Shown in pieces: positions 8,288-17,138 of a DNA stretch of 51,174 bases. The position numbers and the translations under genes are program-made. The first letter of the stretch is position 1. Each line of letters starts with the position of its first letter. This stretch comes from Verrucomicrobiota bacterium (GTDB lineage Bacteria; Verrucomicrobiota; Verrucomicrobiia; Chthoniobacterales; SZAS-18). The notes beneath the pieces are model-generated. The model was given only the letters and a program-made list of their open reading frames with translations. It did no database searches and was not told where the DNA came from. The stretch is from contig JANXRG010000099.1 of the NCBI GenBank assembly GCA_025353105.1, positions 1-51,174 on the forward strand, given 5' to 3'.

Positions 8288-10477
8288 TCAGAATACCTGG
8301 ACCCGATAGAAGCCCTCCGATGCTCCGAATATGTCGGCAAATTGGATGGGTTGTCCAGTGGTGCCGTCAACCGGAGGTCCTACGTTCGTGAAGCTGTCGC
8401 TCGAAAGCGAGCCGGACCTCTGTAGTTGGTAGGTGTGTCCAGTATATCCGTCGATCGTGACGGTCACCCCCGCGCCGTTCTTTGTCAGTTGCTTCACTTT
8501 GACCAAGCTCGAATCGAGAATCGTCCCAGTATTTGTGAAGCCCAACTGCGGGTTGAAATTCCCGGTAATCACGTCGATCACGCCCATATTCTGAAATGGG
8601 GCTGGAATCGACAGCGTCGCTCCGCCCGTCATGCGCAGCGTGCCTTGATTAATTGTGATCCCGTTAAACGTGAGGATCCCCGAATTCGCTGTGGCCCCGC
8701 CGGCGGCATTAATCGTCACAGACCCATTGATCGTACCCGGGCCGGTGAGCAGACCAAGCGGACCGATCGTCAGGCCGTTGGTAGTAGAAATGGGACCAGT
8801 GGGTTGGAGCGCCAACTGAGCTACGCCCGTGCCTGAACCATTAAGGAGCAGGCTGTAGATTGAGGTGGCCGCGGCGGGACCCGTGACGGTCAGAGCCAAC
8901 GGCGGTGTAATAAAGACAGGGTGCGCCAATCCGGGCGGTTGACCGATGGTCCAGTTATCGGAATTATCCCAAGCTCCGCTTACGGTCCTTCGGTAATAAA
9001 GATTGGGCGTAAACAGGAACGCGCCGTTCTTTCCATTCGTAAGGAAGGCCGAAAACGCCAGCTGGCCTTGATTATTCAGACCAGTTCGTCCGCCGGGGTC
9101 TGGTCCCCCAACAAAGCTTGGCCCAGTGGACATGCTGATGGTGCTGCCCTGCAGGCTCTGCCCCTGATACGCGATTGTCAGCAGGTCGGTGCCGTCACCC
9201 AAATAGATGCCTTGCAATCCGCCGGATGTCTGGCCCACAAATGCGACCGCACCGGCGGCGTTAATCGTGGGACTCTGAAAAGAGGCGAAGGGGCCACCCA
9301 GACCCGGGGCCGCGGCGTCCTGAAGTGCCACGGGGGTTACAGTGAAAGCACCACGGCCGCGGTAAACGGCACTCTTGTTATTGAAGGCGGTGGCAATGAA
9401 TGCCACCCTTCCGGACCCGCCTATAGCCGGATCTCCAAAACCCGCGAAGTTCGAATTAAGGCCCGGCGCCACCATATTATTGTTCGTAGCAATGGCATTG
9501 ATCACCCCACCTTCCTCCACGTAGATCGCTTCGCCACTGAAGGAACCTCCGGTGCCGTGAAACGCTGTAAAGATACCCAGCCCGCTCACGGCCTGGTGCG
9601 GCGTTCCAAAAGGGCCGAAATTCCCTCCTAAACCCGGCGCCTGATCGTAGATCGTGGCCATCTTCACCAGGGGCGTCGCCAAGAAAATCCCTGTCGCGCC
9701 CGCGCTTGATCCCACGAAGGCGCAGAAGTTGGCGTTATAATTATTTTGCGAGGGCGCGCCGAACGTCAAGAAATTGCCTTGGGGCGCGCTTGGCGGAAGA
9801 CCGGGAACGGCGTCCAGCGTGCTCACCAACAGGACTGGTGTCGTACCGGAGATATTGCCGTTATAGATTCCAACGGCGGACGAATTGCCGCTGGCGACCG
9901 CCACGAAAATAACGCTCGAACTGGAAATTGTCGGAGAATCCGTGAATCCAACAAAATTTCCGGGGAAGTTCGGATTCGGCGTATTGGAGGTGACAACTGC
10001 TACCAGACCTGAGCCTGAATTGCCAAAGAGGCCGTTATTGCTGACGGAATCAGTGAATCCATAAAACACCACCCCGTCACCGGCGTCGTCGATGGCCGGA
10101 CTGAATATGTTGGTGAACGCGGTCCCCAAGCCGGGCGCGATATCGTGAGTCGTGGCGATCGCGGTCAATACCCCGATCTTCCACTTGAGTATGCCAGACT
10201 CGCCATGGTCCGTGGACGTTGTAAATGCCACCGCCCCCGCATTGTTTAGAACGAGATTGCCTCCCCCAAAGGTCTTGCCCACGAAGTTTGGGGCGGAGTC
10301 GCCAGTCAGCAGCAGTTTAAGGTACGTGCCGTCCTGCGCCGACCCACGCGACGTTGCGAGAATCATGACTGTCAACACGAGGAGCCAAGGCCGGAAGACT
10401 TGCCGCGCACCGTATGCGGGCGTGGTCGCAATAAGCGCGCGGGATCGCCTGGACGAATCGGTAGTGTACTTGGTCAC
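8288..10477 (-). CDS. Large exported NxxGxxAF-repeat protein with C-terminal surface module
   Basis: The 729-residue product has a signal segment (RPWLLVLTVMILATSRGSAQ, about residues 29-48), then roughly eight repeats of about 55-60 residues built around an 'NNxGxVAF...GIY/F' core (LNNAGAVAFTTSTDHGESGI; TINAAGAVAFVGQTSGGLQG; LNNQGQLAFSAFL). This is the 'choice-of-anchor tandem repeat NxxGxxAF' family, beta-propeller-like by inference. The region from about residue 490 resembles autotransporter-associated repeats (WDNSDNW; GGATLSIPAPFQNMG). The last about 80 residues (GHTYQLQRSGSL...GFYRVQVF) match a C-terminal module shared by many verrucomicrobial exported proteins. It is probably cell-surface or secreted; ligand unknown. 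Base composition is visibly less GC-rich than in flanking core genes. Confidence 0.85.
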   Translation of the reverse strand: MTKYTTDSSRRSRALIATTPAYGARQVFRPWLLVLTVMILATSRGSAQDGTYLKLLLTGDSAPNFVGKTFGGGNLVLNNAGAVAFTTSTDHGESGILKWKIGVLTAIATTHDIAPGLGTAFTNIFSPAIDDAGDGVVFYGFTDSVSNNGLFGNSGSGLVAVVTSNTPNPNFPGNFVGFTDSPTISSSSVIFVAVASGNSSAVGIYNGNISGTTPVLLVSTLDAVPGLPPSAPQGNFLTFGAPSQNNYNANFCAFVGSSAGATGIFLATPLVKMATIYDQAPGLGGNFGPFGTPHQAVSGLGIFTAFHGTGGSFSGEAIYVEEGGVINAIATNNNMVAPGLNSNFAGFGDPAIGGSGRVAFIATAFNNKSAVYRGRGAFTVTPVALQDAAAPGLGGPFASFQSPTINAAGAVAFVGQTSGGLQGIYLGDGTDLLTIAYQGQSLQGSTISMSTGPSFVGGPDPGGRTGLNNQGQLAFSAFLTNGKNGAFLFTPNLYYRRTVSGAWDNSDNWTIGQPPGLAHPVFITPPLALTVTGPAAATSIYSLLLNGSGTGVAQLALQPTGPISTTNGLTIGPLGLLTGPGTINGSVTINAAGGATANSGILTFNGITINQGTLRMTGGATLSIPAPFQNMGVIDVITGNFNPQLGFTNTGTILDSSLVKVKQLTKNGAGVTVTIDGYTGHTYQLQRSGSLSSDSFTNVGPPVDGTTGQPIQFADIFGASEGFYRVQVF

Positions 10478-10577
10478 GAGGTACCGCCCTCAAAACGCTA
10501 TGCGCCGGGCAGCACTCTGTAGGCTACAAGAACTCCCTACTCGGCGTCAAGACCCACAAGCTGAAAGCCGGTCGCAA

Positions 10578-11015
10578 CTACGCAGGTCGGTCAGGCATGG
10601 CGTCAACCAACCCCGTGAGCCGTTTCACGTCCCTCCGGTCAAAACCAAACCTCATGCTGAATTTCGGGTCGCCTGGATAGATGCGCTTTGCTGGATAGCC
10701 AAGGGCAAGGGCCGCTTCAATGAACGCTGCCTCCTAAATGTATCCGCCCTCGGACAGGAAGCCTTGATAGGCCGCCTTTTCAACAAGGTGCCTGTAGCCG
10801 TATGAGGTTTTGCCTGCCAGCGCGCTCGGGTTTAGGTCAGGACCAATGTGGCTGAGAAATTCCGTGCACCGACGGATTTGTCGCTGCAAGTCTTCCGGCT
10901 CAAAATAACCGGCCGCCTTGCGGATTTGTTCGAGCGTCTGCTCGTGATCGGTGGTGTTCACATCCTTAATTTGAATCTCTGGATCGAAGATCTCTGGCGC
11001 TGGCTCGTCGGTCAC
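10578..11015 (-). pseudogene. Unknown small protein gene interrupted by an in-frame amber codon
   Basis: From a GTG at 11015 the frame reads MTDEPAPEIFDPEIQIKDVN and so on through 'TSYGYRHLVEKAAYQGFLSE' and GGYI, then meets TAG at 10734-10736. Without that stop the same phase continues with EAAFIEAALALGYPAKRIYP, 'GDPKFSMRFGFDRRDVKRL' and ends at 10578. The two halves read as one protein of about 145 residues. The pattern 'SYGxKH..E...GYIxNxAFI.AALALGY' is one I associate with small phage- or plasmid-type proteins of unknown function. No Shine-Dalgarno is evident, and the true start could lie further upstream. The simplest reading is an inactivated gene or a truncated 93-residue product. Confidence 0.65.
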
Positions 11016-11032
11016 GAGGCAGTCTGGTACTC

Positions 11033-11856
11033 GTGAGAGCCGTGAGATTGATCGACATCGCGTGTTTGGTCACATTTCCGCTGACCGCTCCCGCGGCGCA
11101 ACGAAGTCTAAGTGAGTTGCAGAAGACGTATGCGGCGGAGGACGCCAAAGCTCGGTCATTTATCCACCGGAACATCTCGGGTGACGTGGAGGCGCAAAAC
11201 TTCTAATATCTGAAAAGTCACGACTTCAGGCAACGCTCGATGACAACCTGCGGCGAACCTTCGAGCTGTTGAACGCGGGCACCTTAGTTACCTGGCAACT
11301 TGTCGGGGTGACGACCCAGACGAGTCCGGACGCTCCCACGGCCATTGTCCGCGTGCGCCTGACCTACGAGATTCACCTGACGACTGGATGGTTTCTTGGG
11401 ACAGTGAGCGTCGCAACGGACGCGAGCGAAAAACTGGTAGGAGCGATGCAGTTCTCTCGGATAGAGGACGTACGGAAACGACCAAATCGATTTGCACCCA
11501 TGCAGCACGGAGCGCTTGGCGTTGGATTAATGGTGGCAATGTTCCTTGTGCTCGCTTTGATGCTAACGGCCGCGACCATTTGCTTGCGTTCGTCGATTCC
11601 GAACAAATGGGCCTGGTTGCTGTTTACGCTTATCGGCACATCCCGGCTTGAACTGGACTGGGGTTCCGGTGCGATGAAAATCGCTTATGTGAACATTCAA
11701 TTGTTGGGGATAGCGGTAAGGAAGCGGGGCGACCTGGCGCCATTTATCCTGGCCGTTTCTGCTCCGATTGGGGCCGTCTTGTTTCTCTTTGCACACTGGC
11801 AACACAGAAAGGCGCAGAGCGCCGCGAAGGCCGCGTCGGTGAGGGGGCAGGAGTGA
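11033..11856 (+). pseudogene. Frameshifted exported/membrane protein gene
   Basis: A GTG at 11033 opens a frame with a signal-like start (RLIDIACLVTFPLTAPAAQ) and a helical stretch up to 'GDVEAQNF', stop at 11204-11206. In another phase, KLLISEKSRLQATLDDNLRR leads without a stop into 'TFELLNAGTLVTWQLVGVTT' and on to 11856. Joining the frames by one inserted base near 11195 (GDVEA-x-KLLIS) gives a single protein of about 274 residues: signal peptide, about 140 soluble residues, then about four transmembrane segments (GVGLMVAMFLVLALMLTAAT; WAWLLFTLIGTS; APFILAVSAPIGAVLFLFAH). The second frame alone has no better start than TTG at 11269. The protein is unknown; a frameshifted single gene is the best explanation. 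Confidence 0.6.
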
Positions 11857-11872
11857 ATGCCAGTCGCCGTCG

Positions 11873-12361
11873 CTACCTCAGTTTCGCGTGAAACGTCGCC
11901 TCCAGCCGCGGACCGTCGCCGACCGGCTCGCTGGCTTTCGCGGTGCCGGTGAGATCCTTGCCCATCGGGCCCGTCAGCTTGAGCTCGAAATAACCAGAGA
12001 CGCTCGACTGCCGGCCGGCGACGTAGACATCCGTGCGAAAGACGCCGCCGTCCTTGTCGATCCAAAACAGGACGCCGCTGAATTCCGGATGGGCCCGCAT
12101 CAAGTCGAACTCGCTGGTCCACTTTTCCGCCGGCAATTTCTTGTCGGAGAGAATCAGGATGATCGGGCCGCGGCTGTCTTTCTCATCGATGAAGGCCGCG
12201 GCACTGGTCAGCGCGATCGGCACGCCCCCCTTGGGCAGGAAAAGGCCGGTCGCGGTGTTGTCCGGCAAGTCGCCGGCGACGGCGCGCTGCGAAAGGCAGG
12301 CGAGCCCGCAGACGACGGACAGGGTGAGACGAAGGGCGGCAGATTGGAGCACACAGGTCAT
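11873..12361 (-). CDS. Small exported protein of unknown function, intact copy
   Basis: The 162-residue product has a signal peptide (LRLTLSVVCGLACLSQRAVA, about residues 10-29) and a mature part with no motif I know. Features are 'NTATGLFLPKGGVPIALTSA', 'IILILSDKKLPAEKW', 'GVLFWIDKDGGVFRTDVYV' and a C-terminal beta-rich stretch 'SVSGYFELKLTGPMGKDLTG' that ends in AKLR. The last 43 residues recur as the truncated copy at 6056-6190, with mostly conservative changes. The predicted mature fold is small and mainly beta. It is transcribed alone or after the aldo/keto reductase operon; the gap to the reductase gene is about 60 bp. Confidence 0.75.
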   Translation of the reverse strand: MTCVLQSAALRLTLSVVCGLACLSQRAVAGDLPDNTATGLFLPKGGVPIALTSAAAFIDEKDSRGPIILILSDKKLPAEKWTSEFDLMRAHPEFSGVLFWIDKDGGVFRTDVYVAGRQSSVSGYFELKLTGPMGKDLTGTAKASEPVGDGPRLEATFHAKLR

Positions 12362-12424
12362 GCTCGCAGGCTAGTCCGCGGCGTTGCGCAATCGAGGGAA
12401 TACCGCGTCGCGACCGAAGGGGCT

Positions 12425-13381
12425 TCACACCGCCTCCGTCGCCATGCGGGCGCGCAACTTCTCGTCGGGCAATCGACCCGCGCCCGCCTTCATGTTGTCG
12501 CGCAGGTGACCGACGTTCGCCGTCGCGGGAATCGCGCAGGTGATCGCCGGATGCGAGATGATGAACTTGAGAAGAATCTGCGCCCAGCTTTCGCAATCTA
12601 TCTCCGGTGCCCAGTCCGGCAACGGCCGGCTGCGCAGCCGGCGGAACAAGTCGCCGCCGGCAAAGGGCCGGTTCGCGATCACCGCCACGCCGCGTTCCCG
12701 GGCCAGCGGGAGTACGCGTTGCTCGGCTTCGCGCTCGCCCACCGAATAATTGATCTGCACGAAGTCGATTTTCTCCCGCGCCAGCACGCGCGCCACCGCG
12801 TCGTGTCCGCTGGCGGTGTGGTGCGTGATGCCGACGTAGCGCACGCGACCCTCGCGCTTCCATTCCCGCAGGGTCGCGAGCTGCGTGTCGACATCGACGA
12901 GATTGTGGACCTGGATCAAATCGATCGGTTTCGCCCGCAGCTTTCGGATGGACGCGTCCATCTGCGCGAGGCCCGCGTCTCGTCCGGTGATCCAGACTTT
13001 GGTGGCGATGAACAATTTCGATCGCAGACCAAGTTTTGCGGTGATATCGCCAACGACTTCCTCGGAATTTCCGTACATCGGCGACGAATCGATCAGCTTT
13101 CCACCCAACTCCACAAACACCTTGAGCACATCTTCGAGCGGAGCGCGGTCGGAGCTCGACGCCCCGACGTCAAAGGTCTGCCACGTCCCGAGGCCGATCA
13201 CCGGAAGCGCTGCAACGGAGGCGGGAATGAGCCGGGTCAACATGGCAGGGGTCGTTTCTTGAGCGGCGGCGCGGCTGAATCTGAGTCCGGTGGTCGCCAG
13301 GCCGGCCAGGCCAGCCCCGAGCCAAACCAGCGCCTCCCGACGCGAGACGGCATCAGTCAGTTTTTGGCTCGGCGTTGTCAC
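12425..13381 (-). CDS. Tat-exported aldo/keto reductase
   Basis: The 318-residue product starts at GTG 13381. A twin-arginine signal (SRREALVWLGAGLAG, about residues 13-40) precedes an aldo/keto reductase barrel. The catalytic tetrad is present: Asp98 (LIDSSPMYG), Tyr103, Lys128 (ATKVW) and His159 (QVHNL). The NADPH-binding end is recognisable from IPATANVGHLRDNM near residue 290. Members reduce carbonyls with NAD(P)H. The Tat signal implies the folded enzyme is exported with its cofactor. It overlaps the end of the preceding gene by 29 bp, so it is probably translated from the same mRNA as the DUF3142 protein and the large helical protein upstream. The substrate cannot be told from sequence. 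Confidence 0.92.
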   Translation of the reverse strand: MTTPSQKLTDAVSRREALVWLGAGLAGLATTGLRFSRAAAQETTPAMLTRLIPASVAALPVIGLGTWQTFDVGASSSDRAPLEDVLKVFVELGGKLIDSSPMYGNSEEVVGDITAKLGLRSKLFIATKVWITGRDAGLAQMDASIRKLRAKPIDLIQVHNLVDVDTQLATLREWKREGRVRYVGITHHTASGHDAVARVLAREKIDFVQINYSVGEREAEQRVLPLARERGVAVIANRPFAGGDLFRRLRSRPLPDWAPEIDCESWAQILLKFIISHPAITCAIPATANVGHLRDNMKAGAGRLPDEKLRARMATEAV

Positions 13382-15659
13382 TGATCCGATGGTTGGAATC
13401 GTAGGCTGCCTTCTGTTCCGCGCTCCAGGGACCGGATTCTTCCACGAACCAGCGCTTCGTCATGGCTTCCCGGCCGATTCTGGTGCCGGCGGCGCGCTGT
13501 TTGAGGACCGCAAAGTAACGATCGGCGGCCTTCGCGTCGCGATCCTTGACCCAAAGGCCCGCGCGATTCACGACGTCCGCCAACTCTTCGGTGTTGTCCT
13601 CCAACAACTGGGCTGCCCGTATCGCCAGCGCCGCCGCGATCACCCGGTAGTGAAAGCGGACATCGGGTCGGATCGTGTTCGCCTTCAAGCGTTGAATCTC
13701 CTGCTTCGACGGCTTTGGGTTAATCGACTCGGTTCGCTTCACGCTTTGGCCGTCGACGTAACTGGCCATCTCGTAGGTGCCGGCCAATCGTTCCTTTGCG
13801 ATGTCGGTGTCCGCGAAATTGCCATCGCTGATAAATCCGTCGGGCGACACTTCCGTGCCCATCAATTCCATCCCGTCAAAGCGGGCGAGCCACGCGGCGG
13901 TGAACCACGCGCGAGCCCGCTGAAGTTTGGGCAGTTTTTCGTCCGCGCCATCCTTTAGCGCGGACACATAAGTCTGCAGATGCTTGTCGTATGGAGCGGG
14001 CATGTAACCCAATGCTTCCTGATACCGATCCTCACGCACGAGCCTTCGACCGAGCAGGTAGCGCAGTCCGGACGGTTTTGTCTCGATGTCGTTGGAACTC
14101 TTGGTGGCAGCGGGCGCGGGCTGGCGCTTGACGTAGGTCATGACTTCATCGGTCGTGAGGACTCGTTCCGCGATAAACGCGGTGTCCGGCCACAATTTCC
14201 CGTTGCGGAAGGTGTCCAGCGAGCGCGTAAAATCCGCCTGCGCGAGCTGCATGACACCTAGATCTCCGCTGGCATATTTTTCGAAGCTCCAATTGTCTCG
14301 TTCATTGCCATTGGCCGAGTCATCAACTTCTGAGGGACCTGCGAGCCATCCGGTGTAGCGATTTGAGTCGCGCAGTGTTTCCCAGCCGCGGGCCATGCTC
14401 TTCTCAGCCTCGCCGATCTTTCCGGCGCGAAGCAGCAACTTGGCCCGGAGCCAGCACGCTGCCGGGCTTTCTGCGCCGGCGACGGCGAGCCAATCCGCCG
14501 CGGCTTTATAATCGCCATTCGCATAGGCAATCCAGCCAAGGTATTCGGCATCCTCGATCTTCGATCCCTTCAAGTCTTTTAACGAGTCAAGCCAGTGCGC
14601 GCAGCGGTCGTGTGATTTTGTCAGCACGTCTGCCCCGTAATAGTAGGATCGATTCGATTCGGTCGCGAGAATGTGCGACGTCACGAGTCGACGAAGCAAC
14701 GGATCGCGGCCGGCGGCCAGCAGCGCGCGTGCAGTCTTCTGCTGATCGGCCAGCTTTTCTTCCGCGCTCCATTTCTCGCGCTCGTCCGCATCCGGCCCGT
14801 AGTTCAGCATCCCGTCGACGGGCTCCCGATCGGGAATCAGGGCCTTCAGCGAGTAGACCGCCGTTTCGTCGCCGAGCGCCAGCTGGGTCAGATACAACGG
14901 GGCGGCCTTTTCCGGGTGACCCTGCTTCCATTCGCTGCGCGCTTCCCAGCCATAGCTGTCGGCGGCCAGGCCAAGCGAATCCGCGAACCCAGCGCGCGCC
15001 AGGGCACGCGTTTGCTGAAACCATTGCACCGCTTCCGGATTGCCGCTCTTCATCGCGATCTTGCCGAGCATGAAGGCCGCCCAGACGCTGCGGTATTTGC
15101 GCTCGCCGACCGGGCGGCCCAACAATTTTTCCCAGGCCGTTCGTGCCTCGTCCCAATGCGACTTGCCGCGCCGGTAGGCCAGCGCACCGCGATGATAGTC
15201 CGCAAATTCAGAATCGAACTCCGCCGGAGGCGAATCGGTGGTGGTTTCCTTCGTCGCGGCGAGGAAACCGCGTACGGCTTCGTGTTGCCCGGTTGCCTTG
15301 GCGGAATCCGGCGGCTTGATCGCACCGCTGGAAATCGCGGCCACAAAGTCATTGGTGTCCGCATCTCCGGTGAGATCCTCGAGTGCCCCGTCCGTCCGTC
15401 GAGCCTTCCGCGCTTCGGCGAGCAATTTCTCGGGCGGGTGAAAACTTCCGGCTAGTCGCTTCACTTCCAGCTCCCAATAAAATTCGGGTGACGCGATGAG
15501 GTTCCGTCCCGCGCCACCCAGATATTCGGCCGGTCCATAATAGCCACTGGCGGAAAGTTCGGTGATCGGACCCAGCACCATGATAGCGACCCCGAGCGCC
15601 TTAGCGTTCCGCGGCGCCACGTCCAACCACCTGCGAATGGAGGAGAGCAATCTGATCAT
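13353..15659 (-). CDS. Large exported helical-repeat protein of unknown function
   Basis: The 768-residue product begins at ATG 15659 and overlaps the preceding gene by 59 bp. A hydrophobic segment (AKALGVAIMVLGPITELSAS, about residues 19-38) can act as a signal peptide. The mature protein is largely alpha-helical and looks TPR/Sel1-like in several places: 'AAFMLGKIAMKSGNPEAVQW', 'YLGWIAYANGDYKAAADWLA' and 'AKLLLRAGKIGEAEKSMARG'. It starts with a 'SGYYGPAEYLGGAGRNL' segment. I know no enzymatic motif in it. As the middle gene of a three-gene operon with the DUF3142 lipoprotein and the Tat-exported reductase, it is likely a periplasmic scaffold or assembly protein; that is inference. Confidence 0.8.
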   Translation of the reverse strand: MIRLLSSIRRWLDVAPRNAKALGVAIMVLGPITELSASGYYGPAEYLGGAGRNLIASPEFYWELEVKRLAGSFHPPEKLLAEARKARRTDGALEDLTGDADTNDFVAAISSGAIKPPDSAKATGQHEAVRGFLAATKETTTDSPPAEFDSEFADYHRGALAYRRGKSHWDEARTAWEKLLGRPVGERKYRSVWAAFMLGKIAMKSGNPEAVQWFQQTRALARAGFADSLGLAADSYGWEARSEWKQGHPEKAAPLYLTQLALGDETAVYSLKALIPDREPVDGMLNYGPDADEREKWSAEEKLADQQKTARALLAAGRDPLLRRLVTSHILATESNRSYYYGADVLTKSHDRCAHWLDSLKDLKGSKIEDAEYLGWIAYANGDYKAAADWLAVAGAESPAACWLRAKLLLRAGKIGEAEKSMARGWETLRDSNRYTGWLAGPSEVDDSANGNERDNWSFEKYASGDLGVMQLAQADFTRSLDTFRNGKLWPDTAFIAERVLTTDEVMTYVKRQPAPAATKSSNDIETKPSGLRYLLGRRLVREDRYQEALGYMPAPYDKHLQTYVSALKDGADEKLPKLQRARAWFTAAWLARFDGMELMGTEVSPDGFISDGNFADTDIAKERLAGTYEMASYVDGQSVKRTESINPKPSKQEIQRLKANTIRPDVRFHYRVIAAALAIRAAQLLEDNTEELADVVNRAGLWVKDRDAKAADRYFAVLKQRAAGTRIGREAMTKRWFVEESGPWSAEQKAAYDSNHRISDNAEPKTD

Positions 15660-16899
15660 GACGAAGCCAGCCTATACCCCGCCTCTCGCCGGGTGACAAT
15701 CGTAGTCGCGCTCCGGCTGATGGCGAAAACGTCGCGCGATTTGGTTCAACGTGGACCGTCCAGCCGGGGAGGGCGTCCGCGGAGACCAACGACACATGAT
15801 CCCACGTGACAATGACTTCTAGATCGGCCTCGTCGTCGCTCTCGCCGGTGTTTACCAACGTGATATCCACGGGATTTTCGCCGGCCGTTGTGACCTCAAA
15901 TTTTCGGATCGGCGCTCGCCCGGCCATGACCGCCGCAAGGGTTGGCCATCGCCAGTTCCGCGTGTCGGATCCGATCGGCACGCGATACCAGATCAACTCC
16001 CGTAGGCCGGCGGGTCGATGCTCCGACTGCCATTCGTGGACGAGCGCGGCGACCTCATCGGCATTCGTGATGAAGTCCAATAAACTGGTGCCCGGCGGCC
16101 AGGCGGGAGGCGGGCCTTCCATCGCCACGCCGAGAAGTTTCCCAGTCGAATCGTAACCCGCGAGGCAGCGATAGGTCGGCAACGCGACCGAGAACGGAAG
16201 ACCGATGGTTGAGGCGCGCTCCACCCAGCGTCGGGCCAACGTCGGATCGCACAAATCGGCGCGACCCGTCTCGGCCTGGGTGGGCACCGAATGCACTTGC
16301 AAGACGTAGCCATCCACCTCGCGGAGCAACTCGATTAAATCCGATTCGTTGAGCCAGGAAGGCAGCGTGGTGATGACGAAACGCACCGGCGCAATGACGG
16401 CTCGCAGCGTCTGCAACCAAACGCGATATCCGGCAAGTTTCTTTTGGGCGCAGTCGAAATCCAATTGAAGCTCGGTGAGTTCCAGCCGGTGCCGGCGTGC
16501 CTCGTCGAGCAGTGAATTCACAACCCCGCGGATCGCGCGAATCGACGCATCGTCGGTTTCGAACGGACCGCCAAAAGGCGCCACCCTCAAGCCGAGCGCG
16601 ATCGGCTTCCTGGTCTCGCGCATGGCTTCCCAGACGATCGAGGCGGAGATGAAACGTGCGACGCGGTGGTTCCAGACGATTTCCCCGGCCAATACCACCA
16701 AGCCGTCCATGCGCTGATCGGCCTCGGTCATGGCTTCGACGACCGCGCCGTTCCAATCGCGCTGCCAGACATATCCTCGCTGCGGCATCGGCTTGAGGTT
16801 CGCCGGTGCAGGTTTGCAACCAATCGGGAGCAGGGTTCCGACGGCGCCCGCGCCAAGCCAGCGGAGCGCTTCCCGCCGGGTCATCGAACATTGATTCAT
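15601..16899 (-). CDS. DUF3142 protein, Tat/lipoprotein-type signal
   Basis: The 432-residue product starts at 16899, with an alternative ATG five codons later. MTRREALRWLGAGAVGTLLP followed by IGCKP combines a twin-arginine start with a lipobox-like IGC, so it may be a Tat-exported lipoprotein. DUF3142 marks are 'QRGYVWQRDWNGAV', 'LQLDFDCAQKKLAGY', 'VRFVITTLPSWL', 'VDGYVLQVHSV' and 'GLPFSVALPTYRC'. The fold is related to glycoside-hydrolase-like TIM barrels, and the Asp-x-Asp in LDFD sits where such barrels hold acidic residues. No reaction is established. It is the first gene of the minus-strand operon and lies divergent to the TRAP operon. Confidence 0.88.
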   Translation of the reverse strand: MNQCSMTRREALRWLGAGAVGTLLPIGCKPAPANLKPMPQRGYVWQRDWNGAVVEAMTEADQRMDGLVVLAGEIVWNHRVARFISASIVWEAMRETRKPIALGLRVAPFGGPFETDDASIRAIRGVVNSLLDEARRHRLELTELQLDFDCAQKKLAGYRVWLQTLRAVIAPVRFVITTLPSWLNESDLIELLREVDGYVLQVHSVPTQAETGRADLCDPTLARRWVERASTIGLPFSVALPTYRCLAGYDSTGKLLGVAMEGPPPAWPPGTSLLDFITNADEVAALVHEWQSEHRPAGLRELIWYRVPIGSDTRNWRWPTLAAVMAGRAPIRKFEVTTAGENPVDITLVNTGESDDEADLEVIVTWDHVSLVSADALPGWTVHVEPNRATFSPSAGARLRLSPGERRGIGWLRHDQIALLHSQVVGRGAAER

Positions 16900-17138
16900 T
16901 TCGGCGGACGCTTCACGTCGCGGATTCTAAGCCGATGGAGCACGCAACAGCAACCGGGACGCGCGCGACGGATTGCATACAAAATGGCGGCGGCGCCCAT
17001 TTTCGTCTTGTCAGGGCGCGCGCGGGTGCGGCACGCTCCGCACGAGTCGAATCCGTTCCCGGACGGATCGCCCCGGCCCCCAGTTTCAACGGTTTGCCCG
17101 CCTTCCGAACGACGAGCCACGTCCGCCGGAGGTCAGGA

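Noticed and set aside
10734-10736. Amber codon as pyrrolysine or programmed read-through
   Set aside because: No structure element or conserved context was seen; a nonsense mutation or sequencing error is simpler.
11888-13384. 498-codon plus-strand frame
   Set aside because: It is the antisense shadow of the aldo/keto reductase and the small exported gene; its composition is Arg/Gly/Ala-rich without motifs.
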